Made by a program: the position numbers and the translations under genes
In this document: piece by piece, positions 45,587-54,096 of the stretch
How positions within the stretch are numbered: the first letter of the stretch is position 1
Layout of the letters: each line of letters begins with the position of its first letter
Assembly: GCA_017619585.1 (NCBI GenBank)
Contig: JAFZSA010000018.1
Span: 45,244 to 109,243, forward strand
From: Bacteroidaceae bacterium
GTDB lineage: Bacteria; Bacteroidota; Bacteroidia; Bacteroidales; Bacteroidaceae
Reading direction: 5' to 3'
DNA: 64,000 bases
The notes under the pieces: generated by a model
Database searches by the model: none
What the model saw: only the letters and a program-made list of their open reading frames with translations
Told to the model about the DNA's origin: nothing

Positions 45587-46711
45587 TTATTTATCTATAA
45601 CTCTGTGGTTCTGTTGGAAGCTGACAGGTGTCATACCTATGTAAGTGCGGAAGATGCGGTGGAAATATTCCCGACTATTGAAACCACAATGGTCGGCAAC
45701 GGCCTCAGAGGTCCAGTCGGGATGTTCCAGCAATACAATTTTGGCTTCCTCTATGCGCAGGGTGGTTATCCATTCACTGTATTTAAGGTTCTTGTTTCTC
45801 AGCCAGGCTGAGAACTGGTATTGCGGTATGCCAAGACTTGCAGCAGCGACAGGGAGCTTCAGGTCTCGTTTCAGATAGCATTTGTCCTTCAGCCACTGCT
45901 CGACAATACGGTCTATGCGCCTAGATTGTTCTTCAGACATATCTGCTGTATTGTCAACTGTTGAGGCTTTTTCGCATTCTTCCTCTTCCTCGTTTTTCTC
46001 TGCTTCTTCCAATCTCTTGGGGGCGGAGCTTACCACATAGCTGCAGAAACTGTCTACCGTATAGAAAATGCTGGCAAAGAAGAAAATTCCATACACTGCC
46101 AACCACGCTCCTGATCCGAAAATCAGTATGGGGACCATCAGTGCCAGCACCACCAAGATGATAACACTCAGCCGCATCCAAGTCAGCATACCTTCCATAT
46201 CGCGGTCGTAGTAGTTCTGCAGAGAACGTTGCATGGCTCGCATATTCACAGTATGGCGCCATGCATAATGGCCTTGCATGGTAGCATATAGTATAGAGCA
46301 GATAATTTCTGCTATCTGGATTTCAGGTGTTTCAGATAGTAGTGGTTCTCCGTCTATGGTAGCTGCAACACCCAGCAGTAATGTGCACAGGATCCATGTG
46401 ATTCCCCCAATCCATCGGTCTATAGGTTTCAGCCGACCCTTACCCTGCAGGTTCAGCACTGCCATGGAAAGCATCCATGATACGGGGATAAACAGAGTCA
46501 GATTCAGCATCACAGCCTGGGTAACACCCATGGCACGCAGGTGCCAGGTGTACTGCAATAGGAACTGCACACCCAACAATATGGTACTGCCCGCCATAAG
46601 TATGCGGGCCTTGTTTACCAAGGGGTTTAAGGCTACCTTGCTGGGTAGCAGTAAAAGTTTGAATGTGAGTAATGCCATCAGGATGATGGCTGTGAATTGC
46701 ATGTTCTCCAT
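45587..46711 (-). CDS. Membrane-embedded AraC-family transcriptional regulator
   Basis: 374 residues. Roughly the first 225 residues hold about six membrane segments. The last 100 form an AraC DNA-binding domain (WITTLRIEEAKIVLLEHPDW, SEAVADHCGFNSREYFHRIF, IGMTPVSF). An acidic linker (AEKNEEEEE) joins the two. Membrane AraC proteins of this layout are common in Prevotella and Bacteroides. It is divergent from the small-protein/lipoprotein/alkylsulfatase genes, and inverted GTGTGTAA boxes lie between, so it probably controls that unit. Confidence 0.85.
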   Translation of the reverse strand: MENMQFTAIILMALLTFKLLLLPSKVALNPLVNKARILMAGSTILLGVQFLLQYTWHLRAMGVTQAVMLNLTLFIPVSWMLSMAVLNLQGKGRLKPIDRWIGGITWILCTLLLGVAATIDGEPLLSETPEIQIAEIICSILYATMQGHYAWRHTVNMRAMQRSLQNYYDRDMEGMLTWMRLSVIILVVLALMVPILIFGSGAWLAVYGIFFFASIFYTVDSFCSYVVSSAPKRLEEAEKNEEEEECEKASTVDNTADMSEEQSRRIDRIVEQWLKDKCYLKRDLKLPVAAASLGIPQYQFSAWLRNKNLKYSEWITTLRIEEAKIVLLEHPDWTSEAVADHCGFNSREYFHRIFRTYIGMTPVSFQQNHRVIDK

Positions 46712-46731
46712 CCTGTTTAGTTATATGCTGC

Positions 46732-46739
46732 AAAGTTAA
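46732..46739 (-). promoter_or_regulatory. -7 element for the AraC-type gene
   Basis: Minus strand TAACTTTG, 21 bases before the start. Confidence 0.5.
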
Positions 46740-46765
46740 TGCTTTTTTGTGTAAACAGGGTATAA

Positions 46766-46816
46766 GGTGTGTAAATTCTGTTATTTTTCACACCCTATTC
46801 TTGAAAATTACACACC
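46766..46816. promoter_or_regulatory. Candidate operator: inverted GGTGTGTAA boxes
   Basis: GGTGTGTAA (46766-46774) and TTACACACC (46808-46816) are perfect inverted copies 33 bases apart; GTGTAAA (46749-46755) and TTTACAC (46829-46835) form a looser outer pair. The set lies between the divergent AraC and lipoprotein units. Confidence 0.55.
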
Positions 46817-46856
46817 ATTGTAGTTTTTTTTACACTTTATTATAATGCTGTAGGCG

Positions 46857-46864
46857 TATCTTTG
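46857..46864 (+). promoter_or_regulatory. -7 element for the small protein-lipoprotein-alkylsulfatase unit
   Basis: TATCTTTG, 29 bases before the ATG at 46893. Confidence 0.55.
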
Positions 46865-46892
46865 GGGTGGAATATATTTATCACAGAAAAAA

Positions 46893-47015
46893 ATGGATTT
46901 CATTTCATTCATCAAGGAAACACCCCTCTGGCTCACCATCCCCCTTGCCTTTGCCTATCTGGCTACGTGGTGTCTGGTCATCTGGGTTGTTATCCGAATG
47001 TTCCGTAAGAAATAA
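46893..47015 (+). CDS. Small single-pass membrane protein, 40 residues
   Basis: The frame reads MDFISFIKETPLWLTIPLAF and continues with one membrane span and a basic end (RMFRKK). It follows a good -7 element at a normal distance and precedes the lipoprotein gene by 22 bases. The inside-positive C-terminus fits a real membrane protein. I recognise no family. Small proteins at the head of such units may assist membrane partners; here that is inference. Confidence 0.6.
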   Translation: MDFISFIKETPLWLTIPLAFAYLATWCLVIWVVIRMFRKK

Positions 47016-47037
47016 ATCAACCAAAATAATATTAGAT

Positions 47038-48309
47038 ATGAAGAGAGAAACTATCTTTGCATTAATTGCGATGGCATGCATCTCAGTTTCCGCATGCTCT
47101 GAGAATGACAAAAATGATGAGTCTACCATTCAGAACCCTTCTCCCAAGGAGCAGTGGGGACCTACTGCCAAGGGTTCTGACTTTACCGTCCCTCAGTTGC
47201 CCGACCTCTATGTCAACTACTGGGAGTACAGCTACAGCGTGGAAGAGAATGCCAACCTGGCCCTGAAAATATCGGGTGAATTCCCCAACTGCCGCTATTT
47301 CAGCTTCAGTACTTATAACGATGAGAACGGCGAGGTAATCAGCGGTATGTCTGACTATGAGATGACCCCTGATGCCGGTTGTGTGAATCCCTTTGTTAAG
47401 ACCTCAACGGGTAAGAATACCTTTACTGTCTATATCGTGCCTGCCACCACCACTGAAGAGCAGATTGCCAAGTTGCCCAGTAAGAATATTATTAAGTTGG
47501 GGGCAGGCATCAAGAAAGCTTGTCTCATTATCCGTGAGTACCTGGGTGTTGATGAATTCGGTGGCGTAGAGTTGCCTGCCATTCAGGCGTATGATATGAA
47601 CACCATGAAGGAGGTACTGGCTCCTAAGCGCGGTACTAGCAACATGTGGCGCGATCCTGCTCCTTTCCAACCTCAGTGGTTCGACAATGAGACAGATGTA
47701 CCCTTTATGCTGGCTCCACGTGGTAGCTTCTATCCCAACAACGCTACCGATTACCTGTACTGCCGTACAGCTATCGAGGATAATCAGGTCATGACCTGGA
47801 GCTTCATCCCTGCTCCTTATCCCAAGAGTGTTGAGCAGTACGATGGTGCTCCCTGCCGCTACTGGTCTATGTGTTTCGGCACTCAGTTGGATACCCGTTC
47901 TTACTATTCTGTTTATGATGCACAGGCTAATGTTCCTGATGGTCAGAAGGTGACTTTTGTCCTTTGTTTGAAGCAGAATCCCAGGTTGACAGAGATTGAG
48001 CAGGCTGTTGCTGATGCCAAGACCGCCGGACAGTATATCCACCTGATTGTTTGGGACCGTGAACGCCCCTCTTACTTCGGTCCTGAGAAACCCATCGGCA
48101 ACTGCATTACGGTTATGTACCGCAATATCCTGCCCAATAAGGAATGGGAGCACTCTATGTCTAACATGAAGCCTACCCCCTATGGTGACCCTGTTACCTC
48201 TGCCCGTCAGGATCCCGAGCACATGCAGGCTCACCTGGCATTGGGCGAGTATGGACCTCGCGGCACGAAGGTTTCTACCGAAGTGTTCCTCCAGAATATG
48301 AATGAATAA
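47038..48309 (+). CDS. Secreted lipoprotein of unknown function
   Basis: 423 residues from ATG 47038, chosen because it starts a lipoprotein signal peptide (MKRETIFALIAMACISVSAC, with Cys20 at the lipobox). The body is a soluble domain with conserved-looking stretches (CRYFSFSTYNDENGEVI, NTFTVYIVPATTTEEQI, ACLIIREYLG, FGGVELPAIQAY). The pattern recalls DUF1214/DUF1254-like proteins, but I cannot confirm it. The frame stays open upstream to 46867 and overlaps the small membrane-protein gene there; that extension is not coding. It is followed 25 bases later by a sorting-tail protein and then the alkylsulfatase. Confidence 0.7.
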   Translation: MKRETIFALIAMACISVSACSENDKNDESTIQNPSPKEQWGPTAKGSDFTVPQLPDLYVNYWEYSYSVEENANLALKISGEFPNCRYFSFSTYNDENGEVISGMSDYEMTPDAGCVNPFVKTSTGKNTFTVYIVPATTTEEQIAKLPSKNIIKLGAGIKKACLIIREYLGVDEFGGVELPAIQAYDMNTMKEVLAPKRGTSNMWRDPAPFQPQWFDNETDVPFMLAPRGSFYPNNATDYLYCRTAIEDNQVMTWSFIPAPYPKSVEQYDGAPCRYWSMCFGTQLDTRSYYSVYDAQANVPDGQKVTFVLCLKQNPRLTEIEQAVADAKTAGQYIHLIVWDRERPSYFGPEKPIGNCITVMYRNILPNKEWEHSMSNMKPTPYGDPVTSARQDPEHMQAHLALGEYGPRGTKVSTEVFLQNMNE

Positions 48310-48334
48310 TTAATAGATGGTTAATGATATTTCA

Positions 48335-48814
48335 ATGAGCGCAAAAACATTTATTTGTAACACTGCGCGGCCATTTCTGTTACTCGTGCTGATGCTTGTG
48401 ACTGTTACGGTCCGGGCAGAAGAAAAATCGATGTGTGTGGTTGTGTATGAAACAAAAGGCACCACATCGTTCAATCTGACAGAGAAGCCCGTAGTAACGT
48501 TTGTAGACGAGGAGGTCCAACTGGTATCTGGTAAGGTTACTGTTCGCTATGCACTGGATGGCTATCTGAAGATGACTATTGAGGAAAAGGCGACGGATAT
48601 CAAACCTATTGCGGACGATTCTTTCCGTATCACAGATGGTGAGGTGACTGCTTACGGATGCCGGCAGTTGTCTCTCTATACCATCGATGGCAAATGTGTG
48701 GAGACTGCCACTCCTGGCAAGGACGGCACAGCAACCCTCTCTACAGCATCCCTGAGAAAGGGCGTTTACCTTGTAGTAACAGATAGTAAATCATTCAAAA
48801 TATCAAAGAAATAA
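48335..48814 (+). CDS. Small secreted protein with C-terminal sorting tail
   Basis: 159 residues from ATG 48335 (ATG 48317 also possible), with a signal peptide (about residues 8-26). A beta-rich body of about 60 residues leads to a tail of the Bacteroidetes sorting type (RQLSLYTIDGKCVET ... LRKGVYLVVTDSKSFKISKK). No enzymatic motif. Its stop codon overlaps the alkylsulfatase start by one base (TAATG), so the two are translated together. Confidence 0.68.
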   Translation: MSAKTFICNTARPFLLLVLMLVTVTVRAEEKSMCVVVYETKGTTSFNLTEKPVVTFVDEEVQLVSGKVTVRYALDGYLKMTIEEKATDIKPIADDSFRITDGEVTAYGCRQLSLYTIDGKCVETATPGKDGTATLSTASLRKGVYLVVTDSKSFKISKK

Positions 48815-50919
48815 TGAACAAGCATCTTGTCATGGCTTTGCTTTGCCTATGTGGCATGGCACAACAGGTTTCAGCCCAAGGGTGTTATCTCTACAAGAAT
48901 GGACAACGACAGTCTTATCGTTCCAACGAGATGGACAGCCTGGTTTTTTATAAGACAGAGGAAAATCCTGTTCAGGAACCCGAAGAGGAAGAGCTCGGCC
49001 AGGATCCTATGGCCTCGAAGAAGGCAACTCAAGCTACGGCTGACAAGAACAAACAGTGGTATGCACGCCTGGACTTCGAAGACCAGGCGGAGTTGGAGAA
49101 TGCAAAGCGCGGACTTATTGAGGCTACCCCAGACCTTGTTATCAAGAACTCCAACGGTGAGGTTTGGAACATGGCTGAGTTCAAGTTTGTACAGGAAGGT
49201 GGCGAGGCTCCCTCGACCGTTAACCCCAGCCTTTGGCGCAACACCCTCTGCAACGTACAATGTGGCCTCTTTAAGGTATGCGAGGGCATTTATCAAGTGC
49301 GTGGCTACGACATGGCCAACATGACCTTTATCAAGACGAAGAGCGGTGGCTGGCTGATCTTTGATGTGCTGATGTGTAAGGAGGTGGCTGAGGCTGCTCT
49401 GGATATCTTCAAGCGCAACGTGGATGCCAATCCCCGCATTGTGGCTGTCCTTATCAGTCACAGTCATGCTGACCACTATGGTGGCGTAGGTGCTATTGTC
49501 AATGCCCAGAACATTTCCGATGCCTCCCTACCACTGGATCAGCAGTTGCAAACCGGCAAGATTGCCGTCATCACATCAGAGCATTTCATGAAGCATGTTA
49601 TTGCCGAGAATGCCTATTGTAACGCAGCTATGTCACGTCGTGCTGGCTATCAGTACGGAGCCAATCTGCCCAAGGGCGTCACTGGCCGCATGGCTATGGG
49701 TATCGGTATGGGACAGAGTACCAATTCGCCCGTAACCCTCGTGCCTCCTACTTTCGAAGTCGCAAAGGATACCACTCTTATCATTGACGGGCTCACCGTT
49801 ACCTTCCAGGTTACCCCGGGCACAGAGGCTCCTACAGAGATGAATGCCTACTTTGCTGACTATCGCGCACTCTGGATGGCAGAGAACTGTACCGGTACCC
49901 TGCACAACCTCTATACTTTGCGCGGTGCTCAGGTTCGTGATGCTGAGGCATGGTGCAACTATATCCTAGAGGCTGAGCAGAAGTTTGGTGACAAGACCGA
50001 TGTGGTCTTCCAGAGCCACAACTGGCCACACTGGGGTACCGAGACCATCCGCGAATATATGCTGAATACTGCTTCGGTATATAAGTTCATCCACGACCAG
50101 ACACTGCACTATGTGAATCTGGGTCTTACCTCAACCGAGATCTCCGACACCCTGCAACTGCCCGAGCGTTTGGACCGCGTATGGTACACTCGTCAGTATT
50201 ACGGAACTCTCTCGCACAACATAAAGGCTGTTTATCAGCGTTACATGGGATGGTACGATGCCAACCCTGTGAACCTGAATCTGCTGACTCCCGAGCGTAC
50301 TGCCAAGAAGATTGTAGAGTATATGGGTTCTCCCGAGCGCATCCTGCGTATGGCCCGTGAGGACTACGCCCGTGGCGAATACCAGTGGGTAGCTCAGGTA
50401 ACAAAGGAACTTGTCTATGCCGACCCCTCAAATACTGAGGCCCGTCGCCTCTGTGCCGATGCACTGGAGCAGTTGGGTTATCAGTGCGAGAGTGGTACCT
50501 GGCGTAACTGCTACCTGACGGGTGCTATGGAGTTGCGTGCCGCTACGCCTGCTGCTCCCATCTATGGAACGGGCGACGGTATTGCCAATATGCTCGGAGC
50601 CGGAAGCATCAGTATGATATTCGAGTATGCTGCTATCGCCACAGACAGCCGTGATGTGGCCGACTACGATGTAACGGTCAACTTCATTATCGGTAGTGAA
50701 AAGTGTTGTGTGGTACGTCGTGCGGGTGTTGTCCTTACCTATATGGGAGAGACACGTTCTAATGCAGATGCAACGGCCACCGGTTCCAGGGCTGCTTTGG
50801 TAGCTTGCCTCAACGGTAACTGCAGCGGCCTCTCGGTTCTTGGCAACTCTGATGCCGTCAACTCGCTCTTCAGCGGAATAAAGAAGCCCGTCCTCAACTT
50901 CAATATCATCGAACCATAG
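48814..50919 (+). CDS. Secreted alkylsulfatase-like metallo-beta-lactamase-fold hydrolase (SdsA1/YjcS type)
   Basis: 701 residues with a signal peptide (about 1-21). The MBL metal motif is VLISHSHADHYGGVG near residue 214-224, with further ligands expected in VITSEHF and NEMNAYFADYRALWMAEN. The helical dimerisation domain (AREDYARGEYQWVAQVTKELVYADP) and a C-terminal SCP2-like region complete the alkylsulfatase layout. Relatives hydrolyse primary alkyl sulfates such as SDS. In a gut or rumen Prevotella the natural substrate could be a sulfated lipid or other sulfate ester; this is inference. A clean terminator follows. Confidence 0.85.
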   Translation: MNKHLVMALLCLCGMAQQVSAQGCYLYKNGQRQSYRSNEMDSLVFYKTEENPVQEPEEEELGQDPMASKKATQATADKNKQWYARLDFEDQAELENAKRGLIEATPDLVIKNSNGEVWNMAEFKFVQEGGEAPSTVNPSLWRNTLCNVQCGLFKVCEGIYQVRGYDMANMTFIKTKSGGWLIFDVLMCKEVAEAALDIFKRNVDANPRIVAVLISHSHADHYGGVGAIVNAQNISDASLPLDQQLQTGKIAVITSEHFMKHVIAENAYCNAAMSRRAGYQYGANLPKGVTGRMAMGIGMGQSTNSPVTLVPPTFEVAKDTTLIIDGLTVTFQVTPGTEAPTEMNAYFADYRALWMAENCTGTLHNLYTLRGAQVRDAEAWCNYILEAEQKFGDKTDVVFQSHNWPHWGTETIREYMLNTASVYKFIHDQTLHYVNLGLTSTEISDTLQLPERLDRVWYTRQYYGTLSHNIKAVYQRYMGWYDANPVNLNLLTPERTAKKIVEYMGSPERILRMAREDYARGEYQWVAQVTKELVYADPSNTEARRLCADALEQLGYQCESGTWRNCYLTGAMELRAATPAAPIYGTGDGIANMLGAGSISMIFEYAAIATDSRDVADYDVTVNFIIGSEKCCVVRRAGVVLTYMGETRSNADATATGSRAALVACLNGNCSGLSVLGNSDAVNSLFSGIKKPVLNFNIIEP

Positions 50920-50953
50920 TTTTTTAAGGCAAAAGGATTTTTTCAGAATGATT

Positions 50954-50990
50954 ATCCCCATCGTGGTTGTTCCATGATGGGGATTTTTTA
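50954..50990 (+). terminator. Terminator after the alkylsulfatase gene
   Basis: ATCCCCATCGTGG and CCATGATGGGGAT pair (one G-T) around a five-base loop, followed by six T. Confidence 0.88.
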
Positions 50991-51045
50991 GCTGTGTATT
51001 TGTGTTATCTCAAGTTTGTGTGGTTTATTATCGAATCTCTAATTA

Positions 51046-51963
51046 TCAGAATACATTGCAATGCTGGAAGAATCCAATTTCGTCCAGTTCTTTCTTTAGC
51101 CGAATCTCTTCTTCTGGAGTGATATTCTGGAATGGGGTGCGGTTGGGACCAAGGTCCAGACCAATAAGCTTCATGATGCGCTTGCCGCCCACAATGTTGC
51201 CGCGGAAGTGACAGATGATGTTGATAACCTCCTGACTGTAGTTCTGCAGGGCACGGGCACTCTCCAGGTCGCCACGCTCCCAAGCCTCTATGATACCCAC
51301 CAGGTTCTTACCATTATAGTTAGTGGTGCCGCCTATGCCGCCTTTTGCACCGCCCATAGCCAGACAGGGCAGGATGGTCTCGTCCTGACCATGCAACATA
51401 TCGTACTTGCCATCCTTGTAGAGTCGGCACTGGTTGTACTCGTACATACTCTCGAAGGTGTACTTGATGCCGGCAAAGTTGGGTACGCGTCCGTCTACAG
51501 CCTTCAACAGTTCTACCATAGGCAGGAAGGCTCCGTTGAATGCGGGGATGTGGTAATAGTAGAAGGGTAGGTTGGGAACGCCGGCGGCAATCTCCTCGAT
51601 GTACTTCACCAGTTCCTCTATTCTACCAATCTTGGGGAATGGGGGTGCCATAGCACCGATGCCCCAGGCACCAATCTTCTGAGCATGCTCTGCCAGACGT
51701 CTGCTCTCGCGAACACAGCAACTGCCTACGTGCACAATCACCTTGAATCCCTCTGGTGCAGCTGCCATCCAAGCCTCGGCCAGTTGCATACGTTCTTCGG
51801 GCGTTAGCATATAGCCTTCTCCGCTACTACCATTTATAAAAACTCCCTTCAGCCCGTTCTTCTGCAACATCTTGGCATAGGCGGGGATGGGTTCCAAGTT
51901 CACGTCTCCGTTCTGATAAAAAGGAGTAAACGGCGCATCAATAAGTCCAATTATTTTTTCCAT
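51046..51963 (-). CDS. nanA: N-acetylneuraminate lyase
   Basis: 305 residues of the DHDPS/NAL TIM-barrel family. GSSGEGY (45-51) binds the carboxylate, Tyr137 in FYYYHIP is the catalytic tyrosine and Lys167 in FAGIKYT forms the Schiff base. The Y-Y-H-x-P pattern fits sialic acid lyase better than dihydrodipicolinate synthase. It splits Neu5Ac into ManNAc and pyruvate. It is alone here; the likely transporter and epimerase are 11-15 kb to the left on the same strand, so the pathway is split. Confidence 0.9.
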   Translation of the reverse strand: MEKIIGLIDAPFTPFYQNGDVNLEPIPAYAKMLQKNGLKGVFINGSSGEGYMLTPEERMQLAEAWMAAAPEGFKVIVHVGSCCVRESRRLAEHAQKIGAWGIGAMAPPFPKIGRIEELVKYIEEIAAGVPNLPFYYYHIPAFNGAFLPMVELLKAVDGRVPNFAGIKYTFESMYEYNQCRLYKDGKYDMLHGQDETILPCLAMGGAKGGIGGTTNYNGKNLVGIIEAWERGDLESARALQNYSQEVINIICHFRGNIVGGKRIMKLIGLDLGPNRTPFQNITPEEEIRLKKELDEIGFFQHCNVF

Positions 51964-52015
51964 GATATTATGATTATTTTGTAGTTGACAATTCGTATTA
52001 TGAATTATGAATTCC

Positions 52016-52522
52016 CTAAAGCGGTTTCTGTGGCGGAATGGAATCTATCTTCCACTCTGGCGAGTAGTCTTTGCCCACATTTACGGTACCGAATTCCAGT
52101 TCGGGTATCTTTACGGGTTTTGCCTTCAGGGGAATGATGGTCTCTTTGTATTCAGAGATCTCCACTTCGGCAAAGCCCAGACGGACGATGCCCAGGATGC
52201 GGGCTGCCGCAATGCTGAGATCGATGGAATACTTGCCGCCAAAGGGACCGCGGTCTGTTACGCGGACAATCACCTCGCGGCCATTCTTGATGTTCTTTAC
52301 TTTGAGTCGGGTTCCAAAAGGAAAGGTACGGTGTGCGCATGTAAGACTGTCTTTGTGGAAACGTTCTCCGTTGGCAGTGAAACGACCGTGAGCATTGTAC
52401 CACGAAGCTTTACCTTTAAGGGTCTTGGGGGATTTCTCCGGAATGGAATCTGCCCAGACAGACTGCAGAATGAAACATGCTGCAATACAGATAGTCAGAC
52501 GTATGAAAAGACGATGTTTCAT
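52016..52522 (-). CDS. RlpA-like septal ring lytic transglycosylase
   Basis: 168 residues from ATG 52522, where a signal peptide begins (MKHRLFIRLTICIAACFILQ). The double-psi beta-barrel is clear: GKASWYNAHGRFTANGERF, then TRLKVKNIKNGREVIVRVTDRGPF and YSIDLSIAAARILG. RlpA proteins cleave naked glycan strands or bind peptidoglycan during division. No SPOR domain follows, so it is the short form common in Bacteroidetes. ATTATGAATTATGAATT repeats lie just past the stop. Confidence 0.87.
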   Translation of the reverse strand: MKHRLFIRLTICIAACFILQSVWADSIPEKSPKTLKGKASWYNAHGRFTANGERFHKDSLTCAHRTFPFGTRLKVKNIKNGREVIVRVTDRGPFGGKYSIDLSIAAARILGIVRLGFAEVEISEYKETIIPLKAKPVKIPELEFGTVNVGKDYSPEWKIDSIPPQKPL

Positions 52523-52627
52523 AGGACCTGTATAGTTTACGGAGTGCAAGTTCGACTTTTTTTCCTTAAAAGCCAAATAAATCTGTGTTTTTTTAGACTA
52601 CGGGAGGGCGTTATGGAGAAATTTTCG

Positions 52628-52635
52628 TAATTTTG
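52628..52635 (+). promoter_or_regulatory. -7 element for the SGNH-MBOAT operon
   Basis: TAATTTTG, 28 bases before ATG 52663. Confidence 0.5.
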
Positions 52636-52662
52636 CGCCGTTTTTTGTGAGGATTATATAGA

Positions 52663-54096
52663 ATGAAACCCCGTAATATTGTATTGTTTATTGTTTCTCT
52701 GCTGGTCGGTCTGGCTATGCTATGCATGTTGTTTCCCAGGGGTGGTATCCGTATAGGAAACACAACGTTACGCTTTCCTGCTTTGTCGGAAGTTCTGGAT
52801 GTGCCTGAAGAGCCTGCGGACACCGATTCCGTAGCTGTACTTACGCCCGAGGAGATTATGGAACAGCGTCTGGCAGCGCTGAAGACTGAGAAGATGGAGG
52901 AGTTCAACGTCTATTGCCAGACCAGTCCTGCCCGTCTGTATCTGCCCAATGATGATGAGACATATCTGGATGCCTTCTTCGAGAAGATGCAGAATGCCGG
53001 CAACAAGCATCTGCGTATTATGCATTACGGTGACTCGCAGATTGAGTGCGACAGAATATCCGGCATATTACGTCAGGAGTTTCAGGAGGAATTCGGGGGC
53101 TGCGGTGTGGGTCTTATCCCTGCCCTGCAGACTGTTCCTACTTACACTACGGGCCAGACCATTTCAGGTAATGCAACGCAGTATCTGGCATTTGGTCCTG
53201 CTGATTCGCGTGGAAACAGCGACTTCTACGGTCCTATGGCCAAGCGTACGGAAGTCTATGGCTCTGCCACCATCAATATATCTGCAAGGGGCGGAAAGGA
53301 CTATTCGCATTCATGCACCTTTAACAAAGTTACTGTCCTGACCAAGGATGCGGCCGACCTAAGTCTGGTGGTACGCGGAGATACCGTAGCCATGGATTCT
53401 ACCAATGTGGGCGAGATGTACTTCTATACGGCAAGGCTGAGTGGTGGTGCATCGGCAGCTACCCTTAGTGTGAAGGGCCATACCTCCATTCTGGGTATTC
53501 AGTTGGATGGCGCAAGGGGCGTTAACGTAGATAATCTGCCTATGCGCGGTTGCTCCGGTCCTGAGCTGATGAATATCAACAGGGCATCCATACGTCCTTT
53601 CCTGAATAGGGAGAACGTGGGACTTATCCTGCTTCAATATGGAGGCAACAGTGTTCCCTGTCTGTCTAAAGCCAAACTGCCTGACTATAAGGAGCGTATG
53701 AAGAAGATGATTGGCATGTTCCGCCAGATGGCTCCTGAGGCAAGGATTATATTCATAGGACCTTCTGATATGGCAACAACCGACTCTACCGGTGCCGTCC
53801 GTTCCTATTCGGTATTACCCGAGACGGTTAAGATCCTGAGAGAGGCTGCCAACGAATCGGGTGCCGCCTTCTGGAATATGTACGATGTTATGGGCGGAAA
53901 GGGCAGCATGGCTAAGTGGGTGCATTCGGGGCTGGCAGGTTCTGACTACGTTCACTTCACTCCTGGCGGTGCCAAGAAGATGGCCCACATGCTTTACGAG
54001 ACATTACAGTTCTATTATAAGTTCTACAGGTTCCGCTCGGGACAGGATAAGGTGGAATTGCCGGAGGGAGATTCCCTGACAGTTGATTCGCTATGA
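52663..54096 (+). CDS. Membrane-anchored SGNH/GDSL-like protein of an O-acetylation operon
   Basis: 477 residues. One N-terminal membrane segment (about 5-25) and then a periplasmic SGNH fold: MHYGDSQIECDR (Ser125), LLQYGGNSVP for the Asn block and DYVHFTPGGA (Asp428, His431). It resembles the periplasmic acetyltransferase or esterase partners (AlgJ/AlgX or DltD-like in role) of MBOAT proteins. It overlaps the second SGNH gene by four bases (ATGA); an MBOAT gene follows. Likely transfers acetyl groups to a surface glycan. Confidence 0.8.
   Translation: MKPRNIVLFIVSLLVGLAMLCMLFPRGGIRIGNTTLRFPALSEVLDVPEEPADTDSVAVLTPEEIMEQRLAALKTEKMEEFNVYCQTSPARLYLPNDDETYLDAFFEKMQNAGNKHLRIMHYGDSQIECDRISGILRQEFQEEFGGCGVGLIPALQTVPTYTTGQTISGNATQYLAFGPADSRGNSDFYGPMAKRTEVYGSATINISARGGKDYSHSCTFNKVTVLTKDAADLSLVVRGDTVAMDSTNVGEMYFYTARLSGGASAATLSVKGHTSILGIQLDGARGVNVDNLPMRGCSGPELMNINRASIRPFLNRENVGLILLQYGGNSVPCLSKAKLPDYKERMKKMIGMFRQMAPEARIIFIGPSDMATTDSTGAVRSYSVLPETVKILREAANESGAAFWNMYDVMGGKGSMAKWVHSGLAGSDYVHFTPGGAKKMAHMLYETLQFYYKFYRFRSGQDKVELPEGDSLTVDSL

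Noticed and set aside
46867..47037. Upstream extension of the lipoprotein gene
   Set aside because: It would hide the lipoprotein signal peptide behind 57 residues and overlaps the better-supported small membrane protein.
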